Assembly (NCBI GenBank): GCA_026826555.1 | Contig: JAKSZT010053764.1 | Span: 11,442,198-11,506,197, forward strand | DNA from: Tolypeutes matacus | Lineage: Eukaryota > Chordata > Mammalia > Cingulata > Chlamyphoridae | Length of the DNA: 64,000 bases | Direction: 5' to 3' | Part shown: positions 13,619 through 24,970 of the stretch, piece by piece | Layout of the letters: each line of letters begins with the position of its first letter | Position numbering within the stretch: position 1 is the stretch's first letter | Notes under the pieces: model-generated | Databases searched by the model: none | What the model was told of the DNA's origin: nothing | The model's input: the letters and a program-made list of their open reading frames with translations, nothing else | Program-made: the position numbers and the translations under genes

Positions 13619-14075
13619 AGATGAATTAAGGAATCATTAATTGCTGTAACAAAGAGATCCAGAATTCCAATGACTCAAGCAAGATTAAAGTTTATTTCTT
13701 ACCTGTTTAAAAATCTAGGTGCAATATAACGCATCAGCAAGCAGTGCTAATCCATGTGGTCATTTAGGTTATCAGGCTACTGGTGACTGACAACTTTAAC
13801 ACATAGTTTCCTAAGATGCTCTAAATATAACCATTCTAGCATCAAAGAGCAAATGTTCAGAGTCAACGATTTCCTCTAAAGTAAGTGAGGCAGAAATTGC
13901 ACATATCTCGATTATAGTTCTTTGACAGAGTTTAAAAAAGAAAAAATGGTTATATCCTATTAAGGCTGACTGGAAAATTCTGCCCCTAACTGGGCAGCCA
14001 AGTCCAAGGTACAACTCTTTACTAGGTCATGAAAGAAAGATTTTGGTGGCCAGCTAGCAATGTCCTTTAAAATAG
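13619..14075 (-). mobile_element. decayed LTR-like repeat (MaLR type?)
   Basis: The left end reads 'ttaattgctgtaacaaagag', then 'aaagtttatttcttacc', which resembles the reverse complement of old MaLR/ERVL-type LTR 3' ends. The right part ('gggcagccaagtcc', 'ctaggtcatgaaagaaag') also matches words I associate with the same class of interspersed repeat. The subfamily cannot be named by eye and the boundaries are approximate. The frame 13811-14014 lies inside it and is not a gene. Confidence 0.4.
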
Positions 14076-14329
14076 GTTAATAATATAATAGTTCTTCATT
14101 AGGTGATTTAATGGCCTATTAAAGTTACCAAAATATTCTAATTCAGACTGCTTAAAAGTGTGCTTAAAATCTGCATTACCCTGTTTATCTTTGCCATGCC
14201 TGTCTGCTGATAATCTCATTCTAAACTATGAGAATGGTTAAAAAAATAAGGTAGGTAACAGTTGTTGATTTCTTACTGTATGCCAGGTTCTGTGCTAGTG
14301 CTTGATACAAATTTTATCTTTTATTCTTT

Positions 14330-14384
14330 TTATTTATTTTATTTTATTTTATTTTAAGGACTTAGATTTGCATTGTATCTCATA
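14330..14384. repeat. (TTTTA)n simple repeat
   Basis: Run of 'ttttattttattttatttt' type units next to the tail of retroposon copy B. It may be the expanded A-rich tail of that element read on the other strand. Confidence 0.7.
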
Positions 14385-14880
14385 TTTTATTTTTATTTTT
14401 ATATTTTAAAAGATGCTTAGATTACATAAATGTTACTCAAAAATTACAGGGATTCCCATGTTCCCCACCTCCCACGCCTCCCATAACATCCCACATAAAC
14501 ATCTTTCATTAGTGTGGCACATCAACTGCAATGGATATACACATCCTGGGGCTTTGCCATTAAGTATGGACCATAGTTCACATTGTAGACCACACTCTCT
14601 CCCACACAGTTCTGCCTATTATATGCTGATGTAAAATGGCCTATATCTGTCGTTGTAATGTCACTCAGGATAATTCCCAAGTCCTGAAAAAGCTTCTGTA
14701 TTACAACTGCTTTTCCCTTCCCTGCGCCGAAAGCGTCCAGTGGCCACTGGCTCCAACGCACTGTTGTAATTTCTTCCATTTCTTGAAGCACAATATGACT
14801 ACAACAGAATACCATTAAGTCCACTCTCGTCCATAGCTCTTCCCCCAATCCTGAGGAGTTTGGTTTGGTGATCTTTTTAA
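14385..14880 (-). repeat. L1-like retroposon copy B
   Basis: The reverse complement aligns with the last 300 bases of 2228-2949. Shared landmarks are the gacattacaacgacagat / gacattgcaatgacggat pair, a 'gtgaactat' block, 'gccacactaatgaaagatg' and a final 'gtaatctaagcatctttt'. A further 200 bases upstream of the shared part (14700-14880) are not seen in copy A. The overlapping frames 14522-14848 (minus) and 14413-14634 and 14636-14818 (plus) belong to it and are not genes. Confidence 0.65.
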
Positions 14881-15704
14881 CAAATCATAGAGGGAGGTAT
14901 AATTCCTGGCCCATATTATATATAACTTCCAAGATTACTTATGTAGTAAGTGCAGCCTTGATTAAACTCAGGTTGGCTGATTCCAGAAACCACACTCTTA
15001 ACTAGTCATCCATCCTGAGTAATACAGCAAGAAACAGAATAAAATGTGGTCAGTAAAACAATAAGTGATATTTTGTTGGTTTTGGCATTTCAAATGAGCA
15101 AGCTCTTACTCCATCATAATTTCATATATTTTGGTGTTACCTGTGAAATATGGAGAAATGGTTTTATGTCATCATAAGCCTATACCTGCATCATTATTAT
15201 TATTTACATTAGCAGTGATTGCTCCCTTTTTTTGTCATCTGGTGTATTATACAAGTACATTTTTGTTCATTTATTAATATAAATATGAAGTGGGTAAGAA
15301 TCTATGAGCCTATAGGGAATAACCTTACAATTTTTATCTAGGTCATATAAAATATTCCTAAATTTTGGAGGCAATAACTAGTTAAATGGTTTGTGGCTTT
15401 CAACATTTTTAAAAGTGCAATTATCAAAGACCAACTATGAATAGAGGCCCTAGTGTGATGCTGAAATGCATACGATGAATTCTCTGCCTTTCAATGATTG
15501 TTTTGGTTGAAAACTTAAGATACCTACAGAAAGATCTAAATATAAGGCACTATTTAAAATATGCCAGTTAGTCCCCTGGTTGTGATTATGTTTGTTGAAT
15601 GGAAGTCTTGAGAAAGGAAGGTGGAATTTATTTGCACCTTAAGAACTGAAGGTTTTGGATAGAAAGAAAGCAGAAGTGAAAGGTTGTGCTTTCATGGTAT
15701 TCAG
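14881..15704. other. intergenic DNA, nothing recognised
   Basis: AT-rich, with no gene or repeat identified. Confidence 0.4.
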
Positions 15705-16195
15705 TGATATATTATCTATTGCTTTATAAGAAATTAAGCAAAACTTAGTGGCTTAAAGAAACAATTAATATTTATTAAATTCACAGTTTCTGTAAGTTAG
15801 GAATTTTGAGTGTCTTAGCTAATCAATTCTGGCTCAAGAATTTTTCATGATGTTATATTCAAGATGTTCCTGGTGCTGCATTCATCTGAAGATTCGATTG
15901 TGGATGGAGAATATGTTTTCAATATGACTTACTCATATGCCTGGTATGTTCGTGCTTGCTGTTGTTGGGGAGTCTTCAATCCTCTCTATGTGGACCTCTC
16001 CAACGTCCCCTCAAATCATGGTGACTGTTTCTTTCTAGAGTGATCTGTACAAAGGGAAAGAGGGCCAGGAGGATGCTATTCTTTTATGACCAACTGTGGA
16101 CGCATCATTGCCACCACTGATATTCATTAGAAGCAAATACACAAGCCTACCCCTCATTCAAGGGGAGGAAAATTAGGTTCCACTGTTTGAAGAGA
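15705..16195 (-). mobile_element. MaLR/MLT1-like LTR relic
   Basis: The left edge 'tatctattgctttataagaa' followed by 'cttagtggcttaaa' and 'tattaaattcacagtttctg' is the classic reverse complement of a MaLR LTR 3' end. Near the right edge 'cctacccctcattcaagggg' also fits. The copy is old and substituted, and no target duplication was found. MaLR elements are non-autonomous ERVL relatives. Confidence 0.6.
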
Positions 16196-16694
16196 AGGGT
16201 ACCTAAAAAAATTTGAGATCATATTTAAAAAATGTAACATAAATGGATGCATGTACTATTATTAGGAGAATGGTTTGGCTGGAATAGCATATATGTGGAT
16301 GTGTGTGTCTACTATAGAGGTTGTAGATAAATTTTAGAAATGGAAAAAAATGGCCTTGAATATTTAGAAAACAGATTTGGAATATTTTTTTTTAATTTTT
16401 AATAATTTATATATTTATGCATTTTGAGAAATGAAGTTTATATGATAAAAATTAAGCGGTAAGATAATTAGTGTGATCTTTATATGAAGATTGAATTAGA
16501 GGGGGGGAAATCTAGAGGAAAGAATAGATTTTTATAGCTATAAAATAAAAATAAAATAAAATTACTCAACTTTAACTTTTAGAAATACACTAATTCATTC
16601 CAGAGAATCATCAAGAAAGTTTCCTAAGATCTGTTTATCAAAAGGTACTCCTATGTTTTTAACTGGAATCATATATTCTATAGATTATTTATAG
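16196..16694. other. intergenic DNA, nothing recognised
   Basis: AT-rich, with a short 'aaaataaaataaaataaaa' stretch near 16540-16560. No coding signal. Confidence 0.4.
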
Positions 16695-16900
16695 CAGGAG
16701 TTATACAATTTTTTCTGTAATGGACAAAATAGTAAATATTTCAGGTGTTATGGCCCACATATGGTCTGTCATATAATCTTCTTTTTCTTCTTCTTTTAAC
16801 CACTGCTTAAAAATGTAATAAGCCATTTTTAGCTTGCTGGCAGTGTAAAAACAGGCAGCAGGCCAGATTTGGACTATGGATCACAGTTTGCTAACTCTTA
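16695..16900 (+). mobile_element. hAT-Charlie-type MITE relic
   Basis: Matches a common hAT-derived element: 'attttttctgtaatggac', 'aatagtaaatatttcagg', 'ggcccacatatggtctgt', and at the far end 'ggcagcaggccagatttgg' then 'cacagtttgctaact'. The ends read 'caggagttatac' and 'tttgctaactctta', a decayed inverted pair. The flanks show no clean 8-bp duplication, so exact ends are approximate. Confidence 0.65.
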
Positions 16901-17004
16901 ATCTATATGTAATGTTTAACTTAGTTTCATATTAATATTCAAAATATATTTATTGAACATCTTTATGGTCAGGTACTTTCAAAATGCTAATGAATATGGT
17001 AGTA

Positions 17005-17200
17005 ATATCTAACATACATTGAACCCTGAAATATTCCAAGTACCATGCTAGGCATTGGATATTATTTCTTTAATTCTCATAAGGCCTGACATAAAGGAAC
17101 TCAGGGGGGTAAACTGAAATTAAGTACCCTGACTAAGTAGGGGAGCTAGATATTAAACCCAAGTCTTTTGGCAGCAAACGCTATACTACAAATACACAAA
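17005..17200 (-). repeat. MIR SINE relic
   Basis: Reverse-complement MIR words: 'ttccaagtaccatgctagg', 'attctcataaggcctg', 'ggggagctagatattaaacc'. An additional weak MIR fragment in plus orientation may follow at about 17325-17440, which carries 'ccctaactggataaacttg' and 'cccatttcttcactttcc'. Confidence 0.65.
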
Positions 17201-18738
17201 GATCTGCCACTTATCTTCATGGAACATGTTATTGCTAACAAGAAACAAATATCAACAGAACTGCAATAATCAACTACAGGGCCAGAAATAGAATTTTAGA
17301 GGTTTATATTACAATAAGGAAGAAGTATGAAATGTAGCCTAAAATGCCAGCTTTCTCATCCTAGCCTCAATCCCTAACTGGATAAACTTGTGGGATCTTA
17401 AAAACTCTCTGAGATCCCATTTCTTCACTTTCCAAATGCATTCTGTTACTTTAGAAGCCTTTTTATTACACGTTATCAGCTCTCTGCTTCTCTATGGATA
17501 CAGTAAAAGATGGTGCACCTATGGCAGGTTAACTTCGAGGTTCACATGACTTTCATGGTCTGAGATAAGCAGACTTCAGCCCACTACCATATTCCTAGAG
17601 AGATTGGAAAGGCCTACCTTGGGAAGGCTTCATTCCTGTCCAAAAACTAATCCCTGGGACCAATCACTTTGGCTGGGGTGTCATTTGTTCTCAGAGGAAT
17701 GAGAGTCACAAGAAGGCAGATGAAACCCTGAACCAAAATACCAAGGCAGGAAAATGACATGCATCTTTGTAAAATTGTAAGTCATTTTATTATAAGGAAT
17801 GTTAAAGTAGGACATTCCATTCTGAAATTGAATCTCAGAGGTTTTTTAAGACTCCACAAGTTTTCCTAGCTAGGGATTGGGGCTTGGATGGAAGCAGAAC
17901 GGAGCTGAAGGTACTCACTCATTATTACCTTTATTCCTCTGTTTTTGTTAAAGTCCAACTAAAAGCCATTTATATCAAAATATTTAAATGTCTTCACAAT
18001 AGCAGAGAAATTCTTGAAAAAAAATTCTAAATAACTTGGTTTTCATTATGAGTCTAAAAAGCAGTGTTCTTTCTCTCTCTCCATATATAGGTGTATGTGT
18101 GTTATGTGTCCACAAATATCAGATCTGATATATAACATTTTAGATAAAACTAATCATTTGAAAAGTCACCAGACTCTTCCATAGATCCCCCCAATCAGCA
18201 AGGATTACCATGAGTTGATACTTTATATCTATTTATATTTTGCTATCACTTAAAGAATGGAATCATTTGCAAGATACAACTTTCTATTACAAAATATAAT
18301 TTCCTTCACCTTTATCTAGCAGGATATTACTATATTATTTTATAATTAATTTTATAAGTAAATTTTCTGTACATGAGCTATTCACTATTATAAAAATAGG
18401 TCATGGATTTATGCACACTGGTTTAGAAACCCCATCATCACTTAACTAAGTTCATTAAACAGAAACACCCTTGACTAGATCACTGGGAATTTCTGACACC
18501 TTTCTAACAAGGTCTAAAACTAAAGAACTTAGAATTGAGCCCTTCTTCTAACTATGGAAAACTTTTTGATGGGCTGAAAGGCTATAAAACTGGTTGAAGC
18601 TGCCATCTATTAGAAAAGGTAGAAACCAGTCAATTATTTTAATATGTAGGCTTTATAGTTCATTCAATTTTTTTTTTGTTTTCAGTTCTTTGAATAAATG
18701 GGTGTTTATTCATAATAAAAATAAAATCCAAGAGCATA
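17201..18738. other. intergenic DNA before Tigger1
   Basis: No gene or named repeat apart from the possible MIR remnant at 17325-17440. The frame beginning at 18594 runs into Tigger1 and is spurious. Confidence 0.4.
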
Positions 18739-21155
18739 TAGGCATACCTGGTTTTGATGCACTTTGCTTTATTTTACTTTCCAGATATTGGGATATTTAC
18801 AAGTTGAAGGCTTGTGGTAACCCTGTGTTGAGCACGTCTGTCGGCGTCATATTTTCAACAGCATGTGCTCATTTTGTGTCTCTGTGTCACATTTTGGTAA
18901 TTCTTGGAATATTTCAGACTTTTTCATAATTATTATATCTGCTAAGGTAATCTGTGATCTGTGATCTTTGATCTTACTATTGTCATTGTTTTGGGATGCC
19001 ACAAATTATGACCAAATAAGAAGGCGAACTTAATCAATAAATGTTGTGTGTGTGTTCTGACTGATCCACAGACCATTCCCCCATCTCTCTTCCTCTCCTG
19101 GCTTCTCTTTTCAGTGGGGCACAGTAATATTGAAATTAGGCCATGAATAATCCTTCACTGACCTTAAGTGTTCAAGTGAAAGGATGAGCTTCACATCTCT
19201 CACTTTAATTCAAAAGCTGTAAATGATTAAGCTTAGCATGTCAAAAAAAATGAGTTAGGCCAAATGTTAAGCCTCTTGTACCAAAAAGTTACCGAAATTG
19301 TTAATGCAAAGAGAAATTCTTAAAGGCAATTACAAGTGCTATTTCAGTGAACATACGAGTGATACGAAAGCAAAATAGCTTTATTGCTGATACGAAGAAA
19401 GTTTTAATGGTCTAGATAGAAGATCATACCAGCCACAACATTCCTCTCAGCCAAATCCAGAGCAAGGCCCTTACTCTCTTCAGTTCTGTGAAGGCTGAGA
19501 GAAGTGATAAAGCTTCAGAAGAAAAGTTTGAAGCTAGCAGAGGTTGCTTTGTGAGGTTTAAGGAAATAAACCATCTCCATAACATAAAAGGGCAAGGTGA
19601 AGTAGCAAGTGCTGATGTAGAAGTTCCAGCAAGTTATCCAGAAGATATAGCTAAGGTAATTGATGAAGGAGGCTAAACTAAATAACAGTTTTCTCAGTGT
19701 AGACAAAACAGACTTTGATTGGAAGAAGATGCCAACTAAGACTTACCAAGCTAAAGAGGAGAAGCCAATGCCTGTCTTCAAAGCTTCAAAATACAGACTG
19801 ACTCTCTTGTTAGGGGCTAATGCAGCTGGTGACTGCATTAGCTGGCAACATGCAGTTGAAGCCATTGCTCATTTACCATTCCAAAAATCCTAGGCTCCTT
19901 AAGAATTATGCTAAATCTACTCTACCTGTGCTCTATAAATAGAACTATGAAGCCTGGATGGCCAGCACATATGTTTACAACGTAGCTTACTGAATACTCA
20001 GCCATTGTTGTGACTTACTGCTCAGATAAAAAGATTCCTGCCAAAATATGACTGCTCATTCACAATGTACCTGGTCACCCAAGAACTGTGATGGAGATGC
20101 ACAATGACATGAATGTTGTTTTCATATCAACTAACACAACATCCATTCTGTAGCCATGGATCAAGGATTCATTTTGACTTTCAAGTCTGATTATTTAAAA
20201 AATACATTCATTTTGTAAGGTTATAGATGCCATAGAGAGTGATTCCTCTGAAGGATCAGGGCAAAGTAAATAGAAAACCTTCTGGAAAGGATTTACCATT
20301 CTAGATGCCATTAAGAACATTGGTGATTGATGGGAGGAGGTCAAAATATCAACAATAACAGGAGTTTGGAAGAAGTTGATTCCAACCCTCATGAATGACT
20401 TTGAGGGGTTCAAGCCCTCAGTGAAAGAAGTAATTGCAAATGTGGTAGAAATAGCAGGAGAACTAGAATTAGAAGTGGGGCCTGAAGATGTGGCTGAATA
20501 GTTGCAATCTGATGATAAAACTTGAATGGATGAGGAGTTGCTTCTTATGGATGAGCAAAGAAAGAGGTTTCTTGAGGTAAAATCTACTCCTGGCAAAGAT
20601 GCTGTGAACATTGTTGAAATAGTAACAAAAGGTTTAGAATATTACGTAAACTTAGTTGATAAGGCAATGGTAGGATTTGAGAGGATTAACTCCAATTTTG
20701 AAAGAAGTTGTACTGTTTGTAAAATGCTATCAATGAGCATTGCATGCTACAGAGAAATTTTTTGTGAAAGGAAGAGTCATTTGATGTGGCAAACTTCATT
20801 TTTGTCTTATTTTAAGAAATTGCCACAGACAGCTCTGTCTTCAGCAATCACCACACTGATCAGTTAGCTGTCATCAACATCAAGGCAAGACCCTCCACCA
20901 GCAAAAAGATTATGACTCGCTGAAGACTGAGATGATGGTTAGCATTTTTTAGCAATGGAGTATTTTTAAATTAAGTATGTACATTGTTTTTTAGACGTAA
21001 TGTTATTACACACTTAATAGACTATGATATAGTGTAAACATAACTTTTATATGCAGTGGGAAACCAAAAAGTTAGTGTGACTCACTTTATTATGATATTT
21101 GCTTTATTGTGGTGGTCTGGAACTGAACCCACAATATCTCTGAGGTATGCCTCTG
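18739..21155 (+). mobile_element. Tigger1 DNA transposon, near full length
   Basis: A TcMar-Tigger element of about 2417 bp, close to the 2418 bp that I recall for Tigger1. The left terminal repeat reads 'ggcatacctgg' and the right end 'gaggtatgcct', an inverted pair. It sits at a TA target (TA at 18737-18738, and 'ttaat' directly after the right end). Near the right end the text follows the terminal-repeat interior, including 'cactttattatgatatttgc' and 'actgaacccacaatatctc'. The element is a cut-and-paste transposon with a CENP-B/jerky-like transposase that was active in early placental mammals. This copy is inactive. Confidence 0.95.
19145..20950 (+). pseudogene. Tigger1 transposase relic
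   Basis: Coding remnants survive in different frames: 19488-19676 (begins [20 protein letters not shown]), 19660-19893 (contains SKYRLTLLLGANAAGDCI) and 20526-20867 (begins [19 protein letters not shown]). These correspond in order to the middle and C-terminal parts of the pogo/Tigger transposase. Stops and frameshifts separate them, and the original start near 19146 ('ggccatgaataatcc') is followed by disrupted codons. The frame shift at about 19833 coincides with a small inverted repeat. It cannot encode a working enzyme. An antisense frame at 20195-20611 is a shadow. Confidence 0.9.
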
Positions 21156-22273
21156 TTAATTCTGAATAAAATCAAGACACAAATATGCCTGGACCTCAGT
21201 TTCATTCCTTATAGGTGCTTTTACTTTTCATTCAATTATTACCCCATATGCCCTTTAAATCCACATCCTAAACCCTATTGGTTCTAATAACATGATTATA
21301 TAAAGTTTTAGTTAAATTTTATCTGTTATAAATTAAAACTCCAAGCTACTTCCAATTATACAGCTTTTACATATCATTAGATAAGTCTTCCATGAAACAG
21401 AATTTTTCTTATTTTGGGGGGGAAAGGGGAGAGGTGGGGAGATGTTGAATCCTTGTTTTGATTGGCATTGTAAGTAAACATTAATAAATACATTGATAAA
21501 AATAGTGCCTACAGTCTGACAATTTTAATGTAAAGGTAATTGGACATTGTCCATTTTTTCCAACTTCTAAGACACTGAAGCTGACCACCTATTATTCTAG
21601 CAATGAGCTTAGTGGTGCCATCTGTTTCTTTAGTCATTTCTATTCACTGTGGGGATCCCCTGATCATGAGAATGAAATGGACTTTATGGTCATCTCTAGC
21701 CTACTAGTCTTCATAATCCTTCTGCCATCCTTTTTCATTACTCACCCAGGCTGACATGTGAAAGCTGGCTCTCAATAAGATTTTGTGCTGATTAAACTGA
21801 AACCACCCTTAGAGAAAATTGAAACATACATGCTAAGAGTGAAACTTCTCCTCTTGTAGATATTTACAACTAAAGTTGCTGTGGATGTGCAGACCTATAT
21901 ACCCAAGCAAGGTGTTTCATATTGGTTGCCAAGATTTTGCTTTGTTTTTCATGTTTTGTTTTGTTTTTGTTTGTTTTGTTGCCTTGTAGTAGTAACAGGT
22001 GCTGGTGGGAAGAGAATTGCCCTACAGTAATGGATGGGTTTTTCTAGTTTCCAAAATGAGGATATTTTCAGGATTACAGACCCAATACCTACAATTCACC
22101 ATTATTGTGTTTAAATCAGTTAAGGCTGTGAAACCTAAGTTGCCTTGATATAAATATCTTCATGATTCTCCAATTTTCCTTTTAAATGTACTTTAATATT
22201 GGACATTTTCTAAAATATGTCATCAACTTTTATAACCAAACTGTTATAAGACAGCTTAAAGAGCCACTTCTTA

Positions 22274-22278
<5 letters not shown>
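21156..22278. other. intergenic DNA, nothing recognised
   Basis: Unique-looking sequence. A G run lies at about 21415-21440, and there is a 'ttttgttttgtttttgtttg' tract near 21955-21980. No coding signal. Confidence 0.4.

Positions 22279-22317
<39 letters not shown>
22279..22317. repeat. (AT)n microsatellite
   Basis: About 19 uninterrupted AT units, the longest simple repeat in the window, and likely length-polymorphic. Confidence 0.95.
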
Positions 22318-22320
<3 letters not shown>

Positions 22321-22894
22321 AATTCACCTTTTTTAGATTGATTTTTGACAGCTGCTAAAATTATAATTCTCTTCAACATTTACAAATAGCAACTACCATT
22401 CTTGTTTCAACTTTTATTCATTTTAGAGAAATAGTAATATCAGTAATTTCTGATGAATATGTATTAGACCATCTCTTATCTTTGCCAGAAACATTGATAT
22501 AAATTAATATATCTTATAGTTGATGGTTTACAAATAACTTTCATGATTTATTCTTATTCACATTTTAGTGTAAATTGATGTCGTTGACAGCATTAATATG
22601 CTGTGGTCTAAAAGAGCTGTAATAGTGCAATCTTTAATTACATATTTTATCTCCTCATACTTTTACATTGTTTGTTCCCATTATCTAGCAATTGTTTAAA
22701 ATTAATTGTTATTCATGTCAAGCAGAAATGCATAGGTATTGAAGGCCTCAGATGGTTACCAAGGTCTCCCTATTAAGAGAGTGATCTGGCATCCTGACAT
22801 AGATGTCTCTTAGTGCTGACTCTAGTTTCTTTTTTGGAGGCTTGGTTTTACAGTTTCTGCAGCATTGGCCTCTCAGGCATATGCCCCTATCTGG

Positions 22895-23290
22895 TTAATC
22901 ATTGGTTAACCCAAGCATGTGATACAGTTGCTCTTCAGATTGCTCACAAGCAAAGAGAGGGGTGCTAGATGGAGTTAGGTCAGTCTGAGATTGGCTCTTG
23001 CCATTGCCACAGTGGTTGGTTGAGTTCACACGTGGACATGGCCAAGAGATGGAAGTGTCATCTGAGGATAAGGAATGATTACTGTTCCTTTTTGCTGAGC
23101 CAACTTTTCTTAATCTCTCCAAGGACTGAGAAAGAATGCCATATCCTTGCTCAAAGGACAGAGGAGACTTCTCCAGGTAGAAACTTAAATTTGCAGATGT
23201 GTATTTGCCAGTGTCAACCATCTGAGATTGGTTTGGGACTATGGTGTTTTCCCTAGTTTCAGATATGAAATTATCTTGTTATTAAGATTT
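22895..23290 (-). pseudogene. unidentified protein-like frame, retrocopy or last exon
   Basis: Reading leftwards from about 23290, the minus strand stays open for 132 codons and stops at 22895-22897. An internal Met lies at 23219-23221 and the frame is closed upstream by a stop at about 23291-23293, so 22895-23221 is the Met-started part. The residues look like host protein, not repeat: Ser, Asn and Gln rich, with a stretch KRNSNHSLSSDDTSISWPC and a C-terminus EEQLYHMLGLTND. No transmembrane or catalytic motif is visible. I could not name the family. No splice acceptor with a clear polypyrimidine tract lies upstream, and an AATAAA-like signal occurs downstream near 22545. It could be the 3' part of a processed retrocopy cut off at the 5' side, or a genuine terminal exon of a minus-strand gene. 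Confidence 0.35.
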
Positions 23291-23339
23291 AATACATCTT
23301 AGTGATCCTGATTTATTAATTTACTGTGATACTCTAAAT

Positions 23340-23522
23340 CAGGGGTTCTTAACAAGGGGTCTGTGAGCTTGAACTGAAATTCAAAAAAACATTATTCTTG
23401 TGGAGATGTGTTGGTGCGGGTGTGATATATTTATTAAATAATACACAGTGTAGTATGGACGTCCGTGGTTTTCACCTGACTGGCAATGGTGTCTGTGGAG
23501 CAAAAAAGGTTAAGAACACTTG
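23340..23522 (+). mobile_element. hAT MITE with intact 8-bp target duplication
   Basis: A 183-bp element. The left end 'caggggttcttaac' and right end 'gttaagaacacttg' form terminal inverted repeats. The element is flanked on both sides by CTCTAAAT (23332-23339 and 23523-23530), the 8-bp duplication typical of hAT transposition. The interior has no coding capacity. It belongs to the hAT-Charlie-type MITEs; the subfamily is not assigned. Confidence 0.9.
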
Positions 23523-23818
23523 CTCTAAATAATATGAAGTTAGAATATGAAATAGCAATTTCTAGAGTTTTATATTCATTTGTTTCTACTTGTATTATTT
23601 ATGCTCATTGGTTAATTTTTCACGTATTAGAAAGACCCCTTAAATTAAAAGTAATCATGAATAATTATCTTTTGAGTCTATGATTATCTCAACTGATGAA
23701 TTAACATTAAGCAACACAAAACAAAAATATATCCTCTTGAGAAAATAGATTTAGATTGAAAATAAAAATAATCAAAATAAAAGAATATCCAATAAATCTT
23801 TTTTGAGTTTCTGTCTGC

Positions 23819-24002
23819 CAGTAGTTCTTAACGTTTTTGGAAAAAAATATGTTATAGATTTTCTCTTATAAAATTAAAGAAACACTCCTATTCGCATATT
23901 ATGCAATTTCACAAAGACTGTACTGATGCCCTGAACCTAAAAAATGGCTCTCTAGAAATCTATTACCACCCTTCACTCTCAATCCCTGGTTGAGAATCCC
24001 AG
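23819..24002 (+). mobile_element. second hAT-like MITE relic
   Basis: The left end 'cagtagttcttaacg' and right end 'ggttgagaatcccag' are degenerate inverted repeats of the same general kind as the MITE at 23340, here about 184 bp apart. The flanks do not show a convincing 8-bp duplication, so the call rests on the ends and spacing. Confidence 0.5.
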
Positions 24003-24122
24003 TTCCACATTTTAAAAGTATTTAAAAGCTTTAAATTTAAAAAATCAAATTACTAAAAATTTAGAATAGTTAAATTACAATTTAATGATTCCTTCTGTAT
24101 TCTTAATTTTCTTCTGACCCTT

Positions 24123-24970
24123 TGTATTGGTCAGAAAAAACAGAACCAACAGGAGATACCTGCAAATGGTATGAGATTTTATAAAATTATCTCACACAAA
24201 CATGAGGATGTATGAGTCCAAATTCATCAGGCAGGCTGCAAGCCAGGAACTCTGACAAAAGTCCTAGATGAGTTCCCCAGGAGATGCTGGCTGTCTGAAG
24301 TAGAGGTTGAAATTCTCTCTCTGAATGCTGACATCACTTCTCCTTTTAAGGCCTTCAGCTCATTGGATAGGAGGTTACTCATTGCTGAAGGCAATCTCCT
24401 CAGTTGATTGTAGATGTAATCAGTAATCGATGCAATTGTTGCATCCCAGCTCCTGAAGGGCGCAGGTCTGGGCGTTGGCAAGACCAATGGATGCACTCAG
24501 CAAGGTGTCAGACATGAACTTAATTTATTGGGACTTAGGAACAGGAGAGATTATATCTGGTGGCAGCGGTCCAAAGAATGAAGATAGTGCTCTGCCAAGA
24601 GGTGGGAAAATGAGGGACAGTATATAGGGTCTCAGAACAAAGACATGACATTTTGTAAAAGTTACATAAATGGGGTCTGATGTTATTGTAAGAATTGTAC
24701 AGCCTGGAGAACATTACCATCCAAGATACCATCTGTATTGTTTCCCTGTGAGGTTTGTTGCATTTTAAATTGTGTCTTGGGGCATGCCAAGGGCTGCATA
24801 CTGCTGCCTGAGTTTCCCATAGAGAGAGGACTTACTGAGGCCCCACAGCAATCAACTCACTGATGATAAATGTCTAAGAAATATCCTTCATTACAATTAG
24901 GCCAGTGCTTTCTTGACCAAACATGTGGGCACCATTACCTGGCCAAGACGACACATGTGCCTAACCATCA
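24123..24970 (-). mobile_element. ERVL LTR (MLT2-like), interrupted
   Basis: The reverse complement begins 'tgatggttaggcacatg' and continues through words matching MLT2-class LTRs: 'gtgcccacatgtttggtc', 'ccaatgagctgaaggcctt' and a 3' end near 'tctcctgttggttctg'. The two halves (24123-24436 and 24848-24970) become contiguous once the younger LTR at 24437-24847 and one GCAAT are removed. The flanks 'ccctt' and 'tatcc' are not a clean target duplication, as expected for an old copy. The frame at 24227-24496 (minus) crosses the junction and is not a gene. Confidence 0.7.
24437..24847 (-). mobile_element. solo LTR nested in the ERVL LTR
   Basis: A 411-bp LTR. On the minus strand it starts TGTGGGGCC and ends GCAACA, giving TG...CA ends. 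It is flanked by a perfect 5-bp duplication GCAAT (24432-24436 and 24848-24852). A polyadenylation signal AATAAA is present in the minus-strand text 'gtcccaataaattaagttc', as expected for the R region. No internal retroviral sequence adjoins it, so it is a solo LTR left by LTR-LTR recombination. The family is probably class I, not named. Confidence 0.85.

Noticed and set aside
20195..20611. 138-codon minus-strand frame as a gene
   Set aside because: It is the antisense of the Tigger1 transposase region.
22279..22317. Origin or regulatory AT element
   Set aside because: A plain (AT)n microsatellite explains it.
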